Of a stretch of 64,000 bases of DNA, positions 62,358 through 64,000 are shown in pieces. This stretch comes from Novosphingobium lindaniclasticum LE124 (GTDB taxonomy: Bacteria > Pseudomonadota > Alphaproteobacteria > Sphingomonadales > Sphingomonadaceae): NCBI RefSeq assembly GCF_000445125.1, contig NZ_ATHL01000076.1:62001-126000 (forward strand), written 5' to 3'. Made by a program: the position numbers and the translations under genes. Every line of letters begins with the position of its first letter. Position 1 is the stretch's first letter. The notes below the pieces were generated by a model that saw only the letters and a program-made list of their open reading frames with translations, was not told the DNA's origin and did no database searches.

Positions 62358-62882
62358 TCAGGGGCGGGATTCGCTTTCCTCATAGGCTTCCAGCGCTTGG
62401 CGGTCCTCGTTGGAGACGAATTCGCAGGCGAGCAGGGTCTTGCCGCCCAGGGCGGGGCCCTCCCGCGCGATGATCGAAATCAGGCCGGCGTCCTTCATGC
62501 TTTGCAGATCGTCCGGCAAGACCCTTGCGAAGCCTTTGCTCGAAGCGCCGAAAAGCGAGCTTTTCTCGGGTATGAGATCGAAACGCCGGGCCAGTTGCGC
62601 GGCACTGGCACCATCGATGAGCACGCCGATCGACATCCCCGCGAAGACCACCTCCTCGGTCTTGAGCCCGTCTCTCGCGACAGGCTCCGGCAAACGATAG
62701 ATCGCGGCTCCGAGGCTGGAGGTATCGGCTTTGCCGAAGCTCTCCGCTTCCTCGTAGAGGCGGGTGGCCACCGCCGTGGAATAGGGCGGCACGCAAAGCG
62801 CGGCCGCGAAGAAATCGGCTGTCGCCGCTGTGGCTAACGATGGTGCGGACAGCGCCGTCGTGAACAGGGCCAGGCTTTTCAT
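62358..62882 (-). CDS. Secreted protein of unknown function
   Basis: 174 residues from the ATG at 62882 (GAGGG upstream); another start at 62930 overlaps the upstream gene stop (ATGA) and is also possible. A signal peptide (LSAPSLATAA) is followed by a small alpha/beta domain with FFAAALCVPPYSTAVATRLYEEAE and GVLIDGASAAQLARRFDLIPE. I recognise no family. It forms a pair with the next gene upstream, also secreted and of unknown function. Confidence 0.75.
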   Translation of the reverse strand: MKSLALFTTALSAPSLATAATADFFAAALCVPPYSTAVATRLYEEAESFGKADTSSLGAAIYRLPEPVARDGLKTEEVVFAGMSIGVLIDGASAAQLARRFDLIPEKSSLFGASSKGFARVLPDDLQSMKDAGLISIIAREGPALGGKTLLACEFVSNEDRQALEAYEESESRP

Positions 62883-62926
62883 GACCACCCTCTGCAAGAC
62901 AAAAGCCCTCATTTCAACGGGTTGTT

Positions 62927-63556
62927 TCATTTATCCTTGGGCGCCCTGGGCTTTTGCGCGCGCACTTCGCCCAGGAGTACGCCGAGGTGTTTTTCCGCCT
63001 CCGCCGACTGGCTGGCCGGAAATGCGGCTGTCATGCGTCCGCTCCAGTAGCCGTAGTTCACGGTCGTCAGACTGAACAGCCAGGGCTGGTTGTCCCGATA
63101 GCCGCTAAAAGTGCCGCGATAGGCGTCGAGCCGGCGATTGTGCGGGATCCTGGCGCGGCCTTCCGAGACGATGGAGGGGGCGGCGAAGTGTGCCATGGCG
63201 GCCTGCCGCATGATCATGTAGTGATCGCGTGCCGGCATGCCGTCGATATGGACGACGGCCATCCGCACGACAATCCGGTCCTTGCCGGAACCGAGCGGGC
63301 GGTCATAGCCAATGGCGACATATTCGCCGCTGGGGTCGTAAGTCCTCTCGTTCAACCGTTTGAAGCCGTCGAATTCGATCGGGAAGCGGAGGCCGCTGGC
63401 GTCGTGGCGCAGCGTGGTCCCGTCCGGCTCGAGGGAAAAGCCCTCGGGAACCTCGCTGGAAGCCGCAGCCGATGGCGCTTGCGCCTCTGCCGAAAGAGCA
63501 ACGCCCGAACACAGCAGGGTGAGCCCTATGAGCGCAGACAATCTGAATGAAGACAT
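62927..63556 (-). CDS. Secreted protein of unknown function
   Basis: 209 residues with a signal peptide (cleavage near SAEAQ). The body has DASGLRFPIEFDGFKRLNERTYD, GYDRPLGSGKDRIVVRMAVV and QPWLFSLTTVNYGYWSGRM, a beta-rich pattern without a family I can name. It precedes the other secreted unknown gene with overlapping stop and start, so the pair is probably translated together. Confidence 0.78.
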   Translation of the reverse strand: MSSFRLSALIGLTLLCSGVALSAEAQAPSAAASSEVPEGFSLEPDGTTLRHDASGLRFPIEFDGFKRLNERTYDPSGEYVAIGYDRPLGSGKDRIVVRMAVVHIDGMPARDHYMIMRQAAMAHFAAPSIVSEGRARIPHNRRLDAYRGTFSGYRDNQPWLFSLTTVNYGYWSGRMTAAFPASQSAEAEKHLGVLLGEVRAQKPRAPKDK

Positions 63557-63837
63557 CGCGTCCGATCCCCTGTTCGCGGCGGAGTCGCTGAAGCGGTGCC
63601 GCCGGTCGCAAGTCTAGGACGATACGATATTTCCGATCAACACCTTGTCGCTTGATCTGCACGCGGACTCTAAGGAAAACACGAGGACCGCCGAACGGAT
63701 AAACGGAAGTATCGCGGCGATCGCGACGATCGGCGTTTCGAAGATCATCGAAGCTGGAGAAGAAGAACGCCCCAACGCCGCCATGCGCGCTTCGATAACG
63801 GCAGAATCGAGGTAGCCTCGGCGTCGGACGATGCCCT
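63557..63837. other. Non-coding region near right edge
   Basis: 281 bp. A short leftward frame through it (63614-63883) has no homology-like pattern and overlaps the conserved-looking C-terminus of the edge gene, so I read it as non-coding. The promoter of the secreted pair at 62927 should lie here. Confidence 0.4.
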
Positions 63838-64000
63838 CTACTCGCCGCGCCTGGGCGGCTCTCCGCCCGTGACCTTGCGCCAATGCTCGTCGGCGCGCCG
63901 TTCGAACGTACCTGCTTCGCGGGCTTCGCTGCGGTAAAGCGAACCGGGGGGCATCGGCGAATAGACCTGGTCCACCCAGCCGCGCGGATCGTCGTGCGGC
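63838..64000 (-). CDS. C-terminal end of unknown protein (5' part outside window)
   Basis: About 53 residues ending at the TAG at 63838-63840, read from base 63999 leftwards: DDPRGWVDQVYSPMPPGSLY, then RSEAREAGTFERRADEHW, RKVTGGEPPRRGE. The amino acid use looks like a real protein. The family cannot be assigned from this piece. Confidence 0.6.
   Translation of the reverse strand, partial: PHDDPRGWVDQVYSPMPPGSLYRSEAREAGTFERRADEHWRKVTGGEPPRRGE

Noticed and set aside
63614..63883. 89-residue minus-strand open frame near the right edge
   Set aside because: Overlaps the more convincing C-terminus of the edge gene in another frame and shows no protein-like pattern.

Overview
The window is about 64 kb of GC-rich DNA (roughly 64% GC by eye) from an alphaproteobacterial chromosome, most likely a sphingomonad (Novosphingobium/Sphingobium type). 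That placement is an inference. It rests on three TonB-dependent receptors, an EipA (DUF1134) protein, a COQ9 homologue, a class GN sortase locus, a stand-alone heme oxygenase, and the many overlapping start/stop pairs. I see no rRNA, CRISPR array, insertion sequence or prophage. One tRNA-Ser(GCT) is present. Both window edges cut a gene.

Layout. 1-5.8 kb (minus): an iron module with a siderophore receptor (3' end cut off) behind a strong Fur box, and a PepSY / DUF2271 / DUF4198 / ApbE operon that looks like a flavin-based periplasmic reductase. 6.0-12.3 kb: a GntR-controlled locus (GntR, amino acid permease and GH27 alpha-galactosidase leftward; D-amino-acid dehydrogenase-like flavoenzyme and M24 peptidase rightward) with two GTATAC-core operators in the divergent promoter. 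12.4-18.3 kb: an SLC13-type transporter with two TrkA_C domains, a gluzincin-TPR protein, a broken spore-coat-U gene, a methyltransferase and an alpha/beta hydrolase.

18.6-26.4 kb (minus): one tightly overlapping operon encoding an FdhF/YdeP-type molybdopterin oxidoreductase, a lipoprotein cytochrome c, caa3-type oxidase subunits II (fused cytochrome c), I and III, a three-helix membrane protein, CtaG and another cytochrome c. Subunit I keeps its haem and Cu ligands but has lost the canonical D-channel and K-channel residues, which I consider the most interesting observation here. 26.7-34.8 kb: tRNA-Ser, EipA, aromatic aminotransferase, ribD/ribE with a membrane protein, an M48-like peptidase/YcgN/Sco operon, an ankyrin protein and COQ9.

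34.9-37.7 kb: feoAB behind a Fur-like box, then ssb. 38-40 kb: an orphan TonB receptor. 40.2-44 kb: class GN sortase plus its VIT/vWA surface target (C-terminal LPQTA signal), divergent from an XRE-family regulator, with two near-identical repeats in the shared promoter. 44-49.7 kb: CYTH-CHAD protein, AhpD-like protein and Rrf2 regulator with related upstream motifs, then a heme receptor and heme oxygenase. 49.7-55.6 kb: DHA2 efflux pump, a TPR-like periplasmic protein, and an operon of a coiled-coil membrane protein with a phospholipase D/cardiolipin synthase. 55.7-64 kb: glpD/glpK, a YegD-like Hsp70, TenA, an S1/P1 nuclease, a VOC protein, two secreted proteins of unknown function, and the C-terminal end of an unknown gene.

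Common themes are iron and heme acquisition (three receptors, FeoAB, heme oxygenase, four related TTGCGA-type sites) and periplasmic redox chemistry (flavinylation, three c-type haems, Sco, CtaG).
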